Source: Cyclina sinensis
Lineage: Eukaryota; Mollusca; Bivalvia; Venerida; Veneridae
Direction of reading: 5' to 3'
DNA length: 64,000 nucleotides
NCBI GenBank assembly: GCA_012932295.1
Contig: JAAONU010000009.1
Location: 9,217,535-9,281,534, forward strand
In this document: positions 39,201 through 54,200 of the stretch, piece after piece
Layout: each line of letters starts with the position of its first letter
Position numbering within the stretch: the stretch's first letter is position 1
Program-made: the position numbers and the translations under genes
The notes under the pieces: model-generated
Databases searched by the model: none
Told to the model about the DNA's origin: nothing
Seen by the model: only the letters and a program-made list of their open reading frames with translations

Positions 39201-42200
39201 TAAAAGTTAATAGTGAAGAAGCTGTTTGAAACACTTTTTGTACAAAACACTAGATCAGTACCTTTTGAAACACATCATTTTCAGAAACTTATTATTTTTA
39301 CCAGCCATGTAGTTAAGTTAAGGACATTTAATAGTCCTACCATTGGGACTTTGTGTACTTTGTTCAGTTGCACAGACTGCAAAAAACATTTGGCACAAAT
39401 GATCAAGGTAAGTTTTAAGCTACCATGACTGTGATCATTGCAATGTTTGAGGGGCATTCATGTCTGTTAATGAATTGTTTTCTCATTATGTCATTTAATA
39501 AATAGAAATCATCTATTTAAAAAAATCATTGATTTTAATATCAGAAATTGTCAATCAAATAAATGATTGGGAAAAAAGAGAAGTGATTGTTGTATAAAAT
39601 TGTTTATACTTACGAAAAGGAAGAAAAGTTGGCATAATATCAACAAATTAAATGCATGATCACTTCGTGTCATACTTCTTCTTTGACTAATGTCATGTCA
39701 ATAATTGTGGCTAATTGAATGTGGACTTACTACAAGATGATCTGAGATCAGCTATTATCTGGCATAACACTTGCATAATTAGTACAAAAGAAGAAGGAAG
39801 TGGTAGAAGAAAACCCAGTAAAAGATCTTATCAGATTAAAGAGCTTTGTACATGTCAGATCAGGGAATGTGTAATTATCTTGCTTACAAATTGCTTGTTT
39901 TGACTCAAAGGATGATTGCAGTGGTCATAAGAAAGAGTATAGAGCAATAAATTGGAGATAAATCTTTTTTCTTCATCAGAGTAAAAGATTCTTTTATTTC
40001 CAAGCAATTCTGGTGTTTAGCATACATATTTCCATGAACAAGATGATTTATGTTCCAGTCAGTGAACATACAAATATGCCTCTATAAAACATGATTTTGG
40101 TTCATTATTGTTTGGAGATCTGTTTATATCAATTTTTTTGTGTATTAAAGAGGCTATACTCCAGATTTGACATAAAAAATTTTTTTCCATAAATTATATA
40201 TTTAGATGCCGTGAGATTATAACAACATTATATTTTACTTCAAAACTGATTATAAAAGTCAAAATAGAATAAAAAAAAATATTTTCGCTCCAGCCTGATT
40301 TGAACTCTGGACCCTCATGTTAACAAAATATTTCCAACGCTTTTACTGTCACCACCATCGCCGCATGTGATATTACAGATATTTACTTTAAAACTTATAC
40401 GATATAGATGGTTCCGCGAACTTTTTCACAGGTAAGAACTGACGTATCGAGGGTCACAAAGTTCCTGATTACACGCATTTCGGCGAATTCTACGCTTTAA
40501 AATATTTGTAAAGTATTTGTTAACCGAAGGAATGACAATTCAAAACCGAAAGTAATTGCTTCTCGGAACAGCTGACCTTATTTTCAGAAAATAAATTGAC
40601 TGGTTTTCGATTTACACGTGTTAAAACCGCTTTCCTATATTTAAAGAAAACATACAACATGTAAACCCTACTGCAACATCTGTATCGTCTATGCGCTTGA
40701 CAAAATTATTGATCGATTTTGCTGTACAATAACGAGCGTTTTCAACGACGGAATACACAGCAAATGTATTAGAAATTTGGTTTTAATTTTACCAAATGTC
40801 ACATAATTGGCAGACGTAAAATGCACAGTTTTATTACGGTCATTTCATTAAATGTTCAGCTTATCCAGGTGAGTTATGACTCTAATTATTTTCGCGCTGT
40901 TCGTCAAATACGGTATAGCATTTTGAAAGGGAAAAAAATCAATTTATAATGTAATTATTTGACTTATTTTTTGTCAGTAGGTTATTTTTTAAGCATTAAT
41001 CATAAATATTACAAGAAATTTATAATACAAGAAAACTTTCCTTTTTTTGTCATCTGGAGCACAGCCCCTTTAAAGAATGTTTTAAAAAATTGACAAATAA
41101 ATGTTTACACTTATATTCATTACAAAAATGATAAATACATGAAAATTAATGCAACTTGTAAGTGTTCCTGTAACCTACCTCTGGCCTGGTTGTCTAGCTT
41201 ATGGCCTTGTTGCCACTAAGACACTAAATGATGGTCCCAGGTTTGAGCCTGCTGTTGGCCATGACGATATATCAAAGGGTCAGTCATACAGTAAAACCTA
41301 AGTACTAGTACTGTCCCAGTATTACTGTTGAAGGGGTAACTCTAGCTAAGAACATGTGTCTGAATTACAGTAGTTAATTGCATACTTAGTAAATTCTATT
41401 TTTTGCACACTGGATGGATTTTATTACAAATGTTGAGTCACTGTGAATTGTTGAAATTTAATTATTTTCTTGTCATGAATTACAAAACAGGAGAAAATAA
41501 AGTCTGGCAGAAGTCATTAAAATGTGTGTATAAGTTGTCTTGTCATTAAATTTGTCTAGCACGTTGTCTTTCTTCCAAATTTAATTAAAGTAGGTATGTA
41601 AAAACATTGGTTGAATACAGTTAAAATGCTGTTGATCCTCTAAACAGTGACTGGCCTGATATGTTTTTCTTACTGTTGCACATTATGTTATATCTCATAT
41701 TTTATAATTATCAAAAAGTACAATAGTTGACAATATTACACTGTAAAGATAAAGCTTGTTACTTCAGTTTCTGCACCATCAAAAGCATAGAGAAACATTA
41801 AAGTGTTTGTGAATAGGTAGTTTTACTTAACTTTTATTTTAAAGAAGAATATTTTTTAGCTAAAATCTGTGTGTCAGTGGCTAAATTAAGCAGTGCATAC
41901 CACTTCTTTCTTGAAGGTAACAAAGGACTGAAATAGAAAAAGAACCTTACATGACCATATGTACAGAAATAGAAAAAGAACCTTACATGACCATATATAC
42001 AGAAATAGAAAAAGAACCTTACATGACCATATGTACAGAAATAGAAAAAGAACCTTACATGACCATATATACAGAAATAGGAAAAGAACCTCACATGACC
42101 ATATATACAGAAATAGAAAAAGAACCTTACATGACCATATGTACAGAAATAGAAAAAGAACCTTACATGACCATATATACAGAAATAGAAAAAGAACCTT

Positions 42201-45200
42201 ACATGACCAGCTGTACAGAAATAGAAAAAGAACCTTACATGACCATATGTACAGAAATAGAAAAAGAACCTTACATGACCATATGTACAGAAATAGAAAA
42301 AGAACCTTACATGACCATATGTACAGAAATAGAAAAAGAACCTTACATGACCATCTGTACAGAAATAGAAAAAGAACCTTACATGACCATATGTACAGAA
42401 AAAGAAAAATAACCTAATACATGACCATCTGTACAGAATTTTTAGTTCCCTAAGCTGTTATCATAATGCTGGAAATATGACCGGTATAAAAGTTTCAGCA
42501 GAATTAGGTGGCTTTAAATTGGCATTAGTATAATGAAGTTTTATGGCTTTGAATAAATACTGTTGCTATTAAATTTTCTATCCCTGTACCATATTTATTA
42601 TATTTAACAACATTTTCTTACTTTATACCATGTTGGTGTAAATTAGCTTTATTGCTTGTATGAAGAAAATGTGGTATATAACTTAACTATTATGGTGGGC
42701 TTTATTACAGTAACCTCTGGACACTTCAGTTTAGGTAAATGTGTATGTTGTTGTAACCAAGTTCTCTGTAAATTATGTGTATTAGGTCCCAATTTCTGTT
42801 ATATAAGAGGCTTGGGAATAATAGTAGGCATTTAAACTTAATTTGTACCTCATCTATTTACGAAGAAAAAGTCTAGCTATCATGCTCACTGAGTTGTTGT
42901 TGTCGGCATCGTGCAAAAACTAAATGCAGCTGATTATTTATAAACCATTAGACTTTGAGTTTTGATATTTGGTATCTAGCATTGTCTAGCGAACTGCTAC
43001 CATGTTGATTCAAATCATGACCCCAGGGTCAATATTGGCCCCACCCTGGGGTTTATATATTGTTATACAGGAAAAACTTTAAAAATCTTATTCTCTAAAA
43101 CTGCTTGACACAGAGCTTTTTAATTTGATGTGAGGCATCTTCTAGTTGACCTCTACAAAGATTTTACATATTATGTCCCTGAGGTGAAAATTAGCCACAC
43201 CCTAGGGGTTACTTGGGTTTTTGCACAGACTTATGTAGCAAAAAACTGTTAATGGGAAAGCACTAAGCATAGAACTTAACTAGAACTTCACTATTTACTT
43301 ACATGGGATGGGTAGGTACTTTTTTTAGCTCACCTGAGCTGGCTCAGGGTGAGCTATTAGGATCGATGAATGTCCATCGTCCGTCGTCCGTTCACATTTA
43401 GTTCGTTAACACTCTACTGGTCACATTTTTGCTCCAATTGTCACGAAACTTGGTCAGGATGTTTGTCCCAATAATTACTCGGACGAGTTCGAATATGGGT
43501 CATGTGGGGTCAAAAACTAGGTCACATGGCCTGTATATGGAAAAACCTTGTTAACACCCTAGAGGTAACATTTTCAGCCCGAATACCCTGGAAATTTGTC
43601 AGAAAATTTGTTTCCATGATTTCTAGCTCAAGTTCGAATATGGGTCATCTGGGGTCAAAAACTAGGTCACAGAGCCCAAATATGGAAAAACCTTGTTAAC
43701 ACTTTAGAGGTCACATTTTCAGTCCAAATTTCCTTGTAATATGTCAGAAAGGTTATTTTGGTGATTTCTAGCCCAAGTTCAAATATGGGTCATCTGGGGT
43801 CAAAAACTAGGTCACAGAGCCCAAATATGGAAAAACCTTTTTATCACTCTAGAGGTAACACTTTCAGCCCAAATATCCTGGAAATTTGTCAGAAAGGTTG
43901 TTTTGATGATTTCTAGCTCAAGTTTGAATATGGGTCATGTGGGGTCAAAAACTAGGCCACACAGCCCAAATATGGTAAAACCTTCTTAACACTCTAGAGG
44001 TAACATTTTTAGCCCAAATTTCCTGAAAAACTGTCAGAAAGCTTGGTAAGATGATTTCTAGCTCAAGTTCAAATATAGGTCATGTTGGGTCAAAAACTAG
44101 GTCACACAGCCTGTATATGGAAAAAACCTAGTTAACACTCTAGAGGTAACATTTTCAGCCCAAATATCCTGGAAATATGTCAGATAGGTTGTTTCGATGA
44201 TTTCTAAGTCAAGTTCAAATATAGGTCATCTGGATTCAAAAACTAGGTCACACAGCCTGAATATGGAAAAACCTTGTTAACTCTCTAGAGGTAACATTTT
44301 TAGCCCAAATATCCTGGAAATATGTCAGAAAGGTTGTATCGATGATTTCTAGCCCAAGTTTGAATATGGGTCATCTGGGGTCAAAAACTAGGTCACAGAG
44401 CCCAAATATGGAAAAACCTTGTTTACACTCTACAGGTAACATTTTCAGCCCAAATATTATGGAAATATGTCAGAAAGGTTATTTCGATGGTTTCTAGGTC
44501 AAGTTCGAATATGGGTCACCTGGGGTCAAAAACTAGGTCACAGAGCCCAAAAATAGAAATATCTTGTTAAGGCTCTAGAGGCTACTGTTTCAGTCCAAAT
44601 ATCCATGCAGTTTGTCAGAAAGGTTGTTTGGTTGTTCAAATTATTAGATTAGGTTAAAGGTCACGGAGGCTAAAAATGGATTTATCTACTGTATCTCATA
44701 AAGGCTTCATTTATAGACCAATATCTTTGATATTCAATATATAGGTTCCTTGCAAGGATCTCTACCCATGGGTAGGGTTTGAGGTCACTGTGTCAAGGTC
44801 AAGGTCACCATAGCTTATAATAGATATTTCTACTCTCTGTCATAGAGCCTTTATTTATTGACTGATATTTTACATATTTGGTTTGTAGGCACTTATATAT
44901 TTTAAATTAAAAATTGAAATACTGCTTAAAAGCAAACCTACAGCATAAGTACTCAGGTGAGCGATCCAGGGCCATCATGGCCCTCTTGTTTATCTGTAGG
45001 TACATGCCCCCTCCTTTTTTTTTTTTGATGGGTAGGAACTTGTTTGCTCATTTCAGATAAATAAAATAGACGAACATTTGTGCCGCTCTGCAGTGCTCTT
45101 GTGATAACTAAGATGCTATGGATGTCTTGACCTTGTTTTCCACTTGAAGTTTTCAGCACTCATAAATCGATGTCAACAACACGTTTCCAGATGTTTACTG

Positions 45201-48200
45201 GGATTGTTTTCCCAAGATGCCAAAAAGTGATAAAATTGTCTGTGTTTTGAATATCATACAATGTTTTACATTGTAATGGTATAAGTTATAATTATTGTAT
45301 TTGTTAAGTCTGCATTAGTTCTTAAGTCTCTAGCAAGAATTTTTATGAACAACTAACAATTCATTATGAAAGACATGAGTGTTTGTAAGACATACCTAGA
45401 AGCTTCAGACCTGTTTGTTATGTAAACTTACACCTTTGATAGAGAAAAGATAACATAACAACTTCCACCTTGTTTGTTTAGAGGAGAACATAGACATTCA
45501 TAAATGCAGTTGGCTATGTTTTTCTAGTATGCTGTAGTTGTTGGTACAGGGTTGGAGGACTGTGGATGTGCACCCAGTTTTAGATATAAAACTGTACTCA
45601 ATCAAAAAAGAATGCAGGGTACATAAATGTGCAACCATCATTAAATGCTTTGGCCTAAAATGATGAAAATCAGTCACACAACTTTCAAGGTCACTGTGTA
45701 CTTAAACTGGTATCTAAACTTGCTCAGCTGTGTGATGTACCGTGCCCCACTGAGAAAGTGTAAAGAAGCAAAATTCATGTGCAGTTTAATGATATCATGT
45801 TGCTGTGATACCACTCGGTACACTTGAGGCATACACTTTCCACTATTTAAAGTTAAATCTAACCACTTGCTATCATCGTACGGCTGACCCAAGTACAGAG
45901 GGGTCATGAAAGCATTGCTATTGGAAGGTCAACAGCAACAACAGGTTGCTAGGCAATTTGGTGTGAACATTTTGACCATAGAACAACTTGTCAGGGGCCT
46001 GAGAGAAACTAGAACTGTTGCCAACCGTCCTAGGTCGGGACGTCCAAGACAGGACTATACATCTTCACCACCTTCGTAATAGCCACCTTACTGCAACTGA
46101 AATGGCTTTTAATATTGTAGGCAATCATAATTGCCACATTCATGCACAAACTGTAAGAAACTGACCTCGTGATCACGGTCTGCAATCTCGTCATCCTTAC
46201 GCAGGTTTGCCCCTTACTTCTGCATGTTGCTCGCATCGTTCAGCTTGGTTGACAGCTCATGCTCCAAGATTGTTCCCAGTGCATCTATGGGGACGAGTGT
46301 CTTTCACAGATGAGTCTCGATTCACTCTGTTTTGTTCAGATGATCAGTGTCATGGTGAACGTTTTGCTGTCGCTTGCGTTCTTGAGAGGGATAGGTTTGG
46401 GGGCGGCTTGGTTATGGTCTTAGGAGGGATATCGCATGGGGTAAAATCACTATTAATTGTGATAGATGGGAATTTAACTGCTGTAAGATATAGAGATGAA
46501 ATTCTTCGCCCTGCTGCAGTCCAAAATGTGCAACAGCACAACCTATTCTTTCACAATGACAATGCCCGGCCCCTTGTAGCCAGAGTTTGTCAAGACTTTC
46601 TGGCAAACCATAATGTTAACCGACTCAACTGGCCACATATACAGACCAGATATGTCCCCAATTTAACATCTTTGGGATGAACTGGACAGGAGGGTAATGA
46701 GACGTCAGAATACACCAGCTACTCTTGACAAACTAAGAACTGCTTTGTTGGAGGAGTGGAAAAATATTCCCATGAGAAGGATAGATGCACTTTATGAACT
46801 CTATGCATAGGAAAATCAGACAAATGCATTTTAGGTGGGGGGGAGGAGGGGGTGGGGGGGGGGGAGTGGGGAAGCATACGAGATTTTGAAGAGCGAGTCA
46901 ATTTCATTTTGTGATTTAGGGGTACCATCACATATGCTTCAATTGCTTGTGAATTACTCATTAGAATCTAATGAAATTTGGATAATCTGTTGATTAAAGA
47001 TTAGTTGTTAAATGATATAAACTATTTTATAGAGCATTCAAATATGTATAAATTATAGACCCAGAAAGTGCACGCCCCAACTTTAATCTTAAGCTTAATT
47101 TGGTTTGATTTTTGTTCCATTTCAGTTGCCCCTAAATAGTGTTTCCCAAAGTATTTAGGAGAAATTTACCTTAAAAAGTTATGGAACCTCAGTCTGAAAT
47201 TATGTGAAACAGGTTCTTTGAAATTAGTTCTGTCCCATAAATTCACAGCAGTTTAATCATGTTTATGGACTTATTATCAGGGCATCTTGATTTGTTTGTG
47301 TCATAAATACTGAAAATGTGTTTCCAGCTTTTGTGATGGTCTGTTTATGTCTGGAGGAAATGAGCAAACAAATCATCATCAATGAAATGCGACTTCCTTT
47401 GAGATTATGCAGTAATGTTACTGGTCTATAAAAAATCTGAAGGCAAATATTTTTAGGAAAGTATTGACTTTTACACACAGAAATCAGAATGCAGGGGATG
47501 GATTCCAGCAGCACTCAGGTTTGTCAAGTGGTGTCAAGGGTCAAGGTCAAATCCAAAAGAGTTACTCTATAGATTGATTATGTTTCAGTATAATTATGCA
47601 GAAAAAGTGTTAAGAAGTACATGTATGTCTTTTTGTACATGCCAGCAAGAATTATTGAACAATAATAAGAGTTGAATCACCATCATCTGGAAAGAATGTT
47701 CTTGGCTTGGCCTTGATTAGAAATGTATGCACATATTATTTACAAGTACGTTTGCACATATGATGGTAATTTTGGGCATGTCCAGTGCCCTGCACCATGA
47801 CAAACTTCTTCTAGAGCTTTTTATTTGAGGATATTTATACCCTTTAAACAAAGTTTGGGGTGAGGGAGGTATATAGGAGTCACCCGGTGGTTGGTTGGTC
47901 GGTCGGTCAGACTCTGTCTGTTGCAGTTTCCTTGTCCGAAGTATAACTTGAAAACTAATGGTTTGAATTCAATGCAACTTCATACATTGGTCAAACACAA
48001 TGAGAGGAAGTGAAGTGTTCAAGAATCATAACTCCATCTTCACTATTTGCAGAGTTATTGCCCTTTGTTGGTTTTCCTTGTCCGGAGCATCACTTGAAAA
48101 CTACTGGTTGGAATTCATTGGAACTTCATACAATGGTCAAGCACAATGAGAGGAAGTGCATTGTTCAAGAATCATAACTCCATCTTCACTATTTGCACAG

Positions 48201-51200
48201 ATATTGCCCTTTGTTGGTTTTCCTTGTCCGGAGCATAACTTGAAAAGTAATTGTTGGAATTCAGTGCAACTTCATACAATGGTCAAGCACAATGAGAGGA
48301 AGTGCAGTATACAAGAGCTATAACTCTATCTTTGAACCAGTCAGGTGTGAAATTCTTCAGTGACTTTCTTATATCATGATATGCCCACCTGCCTTCCTCT
48401 ACCATCTTTCTTATAAATTGAAACCATTATCTTTTTATTGATTTTCCCTAGAGACATTTGCAGGAATCAGTAGTGTGTAATTCTTTATTCCATATTCAGG
48501 GAGAGTACTGTACTTGATTGACAACCCAGCTCATTATGGTTTATTGTAGAGTATTTCTACAGTTAGTCTAAAGGTGGTCATTAGTGTAGTATACAGAAAG
48601 CAAGTGAAATGTTTTGTACATGTGACCTTTTATAGCCAAGAACTCAGACTTCAACTGTTCAGATGTCTCATATATTCCAGTTGTATTCAAATGAAGCTTC
48701 AGACAATTTTCACAAGATGTTATTTTTATGCTAATGCTATATTTATGAAAGGAGAAGGTTTTTCCAATAACAGACTTTTAAGATTTTGTATTGTGTCTAA
48801 GGCAGACAGAATTATTTTCTTAACATATTTTTTTAAAGTTCCTTCTCTAACATTGGTAGTTGTTCAAACTTTTAGTTATCAATTATTAAAGATATTTGCT
48901 GCTGTTTAACTTTTTCAGGTAATCTTTTTGATGTTAGGCATGTTGTGTGCTAATTTTGTATTAATGCCTAAATTTCAGAATTAATGTTTAAAGAAAACTA
49001 AAAAATAATTATTCGGATATCTGTAACCAGGTGACTTTAATTTGTTGTCTTCCATTTTCGTATGTTGTTAATACAACTGTAGTCATGATAGAGTGTTTTT
49101 GAAGGTGGATCTTTGATGTTTATAGTGTGTCAGGGACAGTGGATTTTGGATATAAAAAGTGAATTAAAGTCTGTGGATTTTGGATATTGATAGTGTGTCA
49201 TTGAACATGGATTTTGGATATTGACAGTGTGTAATTGACTGTTGAATTTTGGATATTGGCAGTGTAATTGACTGTTGAATTTTAGATATTGCATGGTAGT
49301 GTGTGAATGACTGTGATTTTGGATATTGATGGTGTGTCACTGAATGTGGATTTTGGATATTGGTAGTGTTTAGTTCAATGTGGAATTTTGGGTATTGATA
49401 GTGTGTCAGTGACTGTGGATTTTGGATATTGGTAGTGTTTAGTTCAGTGTGGAATTTTGGATATTGATAGTGTGTCAGTGACTGGATTTTATATATTAAA
49501 ACTAGTTATGTTCATGATTAGTTAAAATTTGGAATTTTTGGCCCTTCTTGAAAAGTAGGTTTTGCAGGCATCACACTTTCATATACTTATTTTACTGACT
49601 TCTTATTTCAACAATTATAAATTTTGTGTCATCAAGAGTAATAGTTAAGTACCATGGGCATCTGCCATCAATGTCACCAAGGCTAAAATTCAAAATTTGC
49701 CCCACCCCAGGAATCTCTTGGTTTTATGTAGACTGACATTGGTAAAAACTTTAAAAGTCTTGTTCTCAGAAACCACAAGGCTTGGAGTTCAGATATTTGG
49801 TGTGTGAATGAAAGTATTTGTAGTTGTACTTAAGTGAGTACGGCCATCATGGCCAGCTGCTGTTATTGTATTTGTCAAACTTAATATGAACTGAGGATTA
49901 TAAACTGTTATAAGGTGATGTTCCAAGTGTTTTACAGTCCTGTTTATATGAGATTTGTTTATTCATCTGTCTATATTGCACACATTTCACATTTTATAGT
50001 AAAACTGTTAATGAATACATAATAATTATGTTTACAGAATTGTCTGTGTGTCTCTCCATCCCAGTGATGGAATGAGGTTAAGGGGCCATCTAACGAAACA
50101 GAAGAGAACAGTATACTTCATTCCATTTTAGTAGAATATGGGGACCTGACCCTCTGTACATTTAAAGAAAATAACAAAAGAAATGGCCCTTTAGTCCATT
50201 TAAATGAAATGTTTGTCTGTCTGTCCATCACAAATCTTATGTTACAAAAGCAATCCCCTTCAGTTGAACAAAGGTATCAGTTCAAGTTGGCTATATAAAG
50301 TAATAAAAACAGTGGTACAGGTCAGGTTAAGGGTCCAGTTCTGTGTTTGAAAGGAGTTTCTTTAATCCTCCGTAAGATTCAAGTTACACATAAACTGGTA
50401 TCTTTACTGCCAGTCTGTGCTGACGTGCTTAAAAATTATGAAAATAATAAACAAACAAATGATATAATTTCTGGTTTTATTTGTCATTCTCAATTTTAGT
50501 CTTATCAAGTAAAAAAGACCCACTTGACATTTTGCATAAAACATTGTAAGTCATGAAATACAAGTAGTCATTGGATCATGCTGACACATCCTGAAACAGC
50601 AGTATAATTGTTATATGTGTTCTATTGTTTTCTACAAGTGTTTTCATGTAGTGTCTTCAACAGTTCTTGAGACAGAATAAATCACACGATTAGTCATAAT
50701 TTGCATGATGTGTTGGGTGATCTTGTAGTAAATTGAAAATGCTGTCAACATAAGCCATTCTTTCTTTATGCTACAATGAGCATTGTAATACTGATACTTA
50801 AACCAGGTAATCCAGTATTTAAACGAGACTGATATTGCCATCCTAGGATCATGCTAATGAAGCAATACAGTATTTTAACATGACTGATAACTGCCATTCA
50901 AGGATCATCCTTATGAAGCAAAACAGTATTTTCACCAGAATGATACTGCCATTTCAGGATCATCCTTATGAAGCAAAACAGTATTTTCACCAGAATGATA
51001 CTGCCATTCCAGGATCATGCTTATGAAGCAAAACAGTATTTTCACCAGACTGATATTGCCATTCCAGGATCATCCTTATGAAGTAAAACAGTATTTTAGC
51101 CAGACTGATACTGCCATTCCAGGATCAATCTTTTGAAGCAAAACAGTATTTCACCAGACTGATACTGCCATTCTAGGATCATCCTTATAAAGCAAAACAG

Positions 51201-54200
51201 TATTTCACCAGACTGATACTGCCATTCCAGGATCATCCTTATGAAGCAAAACAGTATTTTCACCAGACTGATACTGCCATTCCAGGATCATGCTTATGAA
51301 GCAAAACAGTATTTTAGCCAGACTGATACTGCCATTCCAGGATCAACCTTATAAAGCAAAACAGTATTTTAGCCAGACTGATACTGCCATTCCAGGATCA
51401 TCCTTATGAAGCAAAACAGTATTTTAGCCAGACTGATACTGCCATTCCAGGATCATCCTTATGAAGCAAAACAGTATTTTCACCAGACAGATACTGCCAT
51501 TCCAGGATCATGCTTATGAAGCAAAACAGTATTTTCACCAGACTGATACTGCCAATCGAGGATCATCCTTATGAAGCAAAACAATATTTTCACCAGACTG
51601 ATACTGCCATTTCAGGATCATCCTTATGAAGCAAAACAGTATTGAAACCAGACTGATACTGCCATTTCAGGATCATGCTTATGAAGCAAAACAGTATTTT
51701 AGCCAGACTGATACTGCCATTCCAGGATCATCCTTATAAAGCAAAACAGTATTGAAACCAGACTGATACTGCCATTTCAGGATCATGCTTATGAAGCAAA
51801 ACAGTATTTTAGCCAGACTGATACTGCCATTTCAGGATCATGCTTATGAAGCAAAACAGTTTTTTCACCAGACTGATACTGCAATTTCAGGATCATCCTT
51901 ATGAAGCAAAACAGTATCTTCACCAGACTGATACTGCCATTCCAGGATCATCCTTATGAAGCAAAACAATATTTTCCCAGACTGATACTGCCATTTCAGG
52001 ATAATGCTTATGAAGCAAAACAGTATTTTCACCAGACTGATACTGCCATTTCAGGATCATGCTAATTATACCCCCACCACAAAATGTGGGGGGGGGGGCT
52101 ATAATGGATTCGCTTTGTCGCGTTCGTCCGTCGGTCGGTCCGTCCGTTGGTCCCTCGGTCTCCATTATCGTGTCCGCTCTATTAATCCTATACCTACTGA
52201 AGGATTTTCTTCAAACTTGGCTGAAATGTTCACCTCAACAAGGGGATGTTCAGAACCCATGTTGCCCATGTGTCAGCTCAAGGTCACAATTGAAGGTCAA
52301 ATATCAAACAATCGAATATTAGACATTATGTCGTGTCCGCTCTGTAAGTCCCACACTAATTGAAAGATTTTCTTTAATCTTGGCTCAAATGTTCACCTCA
52401 ACAAAGGGATGTGCAGAACCCATGTTACCCTTTTGCCGGCTTAAGGTCAAGGTCACACTTGAAGGTCAAAAACTGACTTAGAAAATATTCTTAAATTTTA
52501 ACATGTATTTGAATATTTCTGAAACTAGCACAGGTATTTGCTTGAAACTTAAAAGATATATGAAGTATCACAAGTAAGATATGCAGGTCAAGTTTCATAA
52601 CTCTGTATTGCATTTTGACAAAGTTATGCCCCTTTTTAAGTCTTCAAATTTACATACAATCAAATATTAGACAATATGTCGTGTCCGCTCTATAAATCCT
52701 ATACTAATGGAAGAATTTTCTTCATACTTTACTCAAATGTTCAACTCAACAAGGTTATGTGCAGAACCCATGTTACCCTTTTGCCGTCTTAAGGTCAAGG
52801 TCACACTTGAAGGTCAAAATTGACTTAGAAAATGTTCTTAAATTTTAACATGTACTTGAATATTTCTGAAACTAGCACAGGTATTTGCTTGAAACTTAAA
52901 AGATATATGAAGTATCACAAGTAAGATATGCAGGTCAAGTTTCATAACTCTGTATTGCATTTTGACAAAGTTATGCCCCTTTTTAAGTCTTTTAATTTAC
53001 TTACAATCAATACTAGACAATATGTCGTGTCCGCTCTATAAATTCTATACTAATGGAAGGATTTTCTTCAAACTTGACTCAAATGTTCACCCTAACTGGG
53101 CAATGTGCAGAACCCATCTTACCCTTGTGCCAGCTTAAGGTCAAGGCCACACTTGAAGGTCAAAAATTGACTTAGAAAATGTTCTGAAATTTTAACATGT
53201 ACTTGAATATTTCTAAAAATAGAACAGATAATCATTTGAAACTTCAAATATATACAAAGTGTTGCAAGTAAGATATGCAGGTCAAGTTTCATAACTAAAA
53301 AAAGTGGGGGGGGGGGATAACTTTATATTGTATTTTGACAAAGTTAAGTCCATTTTTATGTCTTTAAATTTATTTACTATAATATTTCTTAAACCAGAAC
53401 AGATATTTACTTAAAACTTAAAATTTATATGAATGGTTACAAGCAAGCTCAGATGACGAAAATTCTACAATTCCATTGAAATATGACACAAGTTATGCCC
53501 CTTTTAGGCTGATATAACCATTAGTACTTAAATGTTTCTGAAACTAGAACAGATATTCACGAAAATGAAAGGTTATTTTTAACTGTTTCGAACATGATTT
53601 GACAATATATATTTATACTATTACCTGTACAATTTGTTTGTTTTTTTACCAGAGATAATTTCTTTTTATGAATATGTATTTGTGCCATTAAAGTTATTCC
53701 CTTAACCACCTTTCCATGTCGTCTTCTGTCAAAGAAATTGGTGGGAGTATGAATCGCATTCAGCGATAGTTCTAGTTATATCTGTTCTTCTGTACTACAC
53801 ACTTTATCAAATACATAAATTTTGAAAATACTTTGTTTTTTATTGTTAAATGGAATGTTTGTTACAGACAACAGTTAATTATTATTGGATATTCAGAGCT
53901 ACATTAACACATTTTACTTCAATGGTCAGAGTTAACTTAACTGGAATAGTCAGATGGAACCTTTCTAAGCTGAAATAATAATATTATGAAAACCTAAATT
54001 TCAGTTGACAAAATGAACCCACACTAAATTTTCTCATGCAGTTTGTGATGCCAGCCATTAACCCTTACTCTGCTGAAACCAGTTGACACTGCCTTTGCGA
54101 CTAATGTAGACCAAGATCAGCCTGCACATCCATGCAGTCTGATCATGGTCTGGACTATTCGCCATTCAGTCAGTAAATTTTCAATCAGCATCCCCATAAA

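Noticed and set aside
48574..48909. 111-codon open frame as a separate gene
   Set aside because: No recognisable domain, AT-driven hydrophobic composition, inside a CDK14 intron, no splice or promoter signal.
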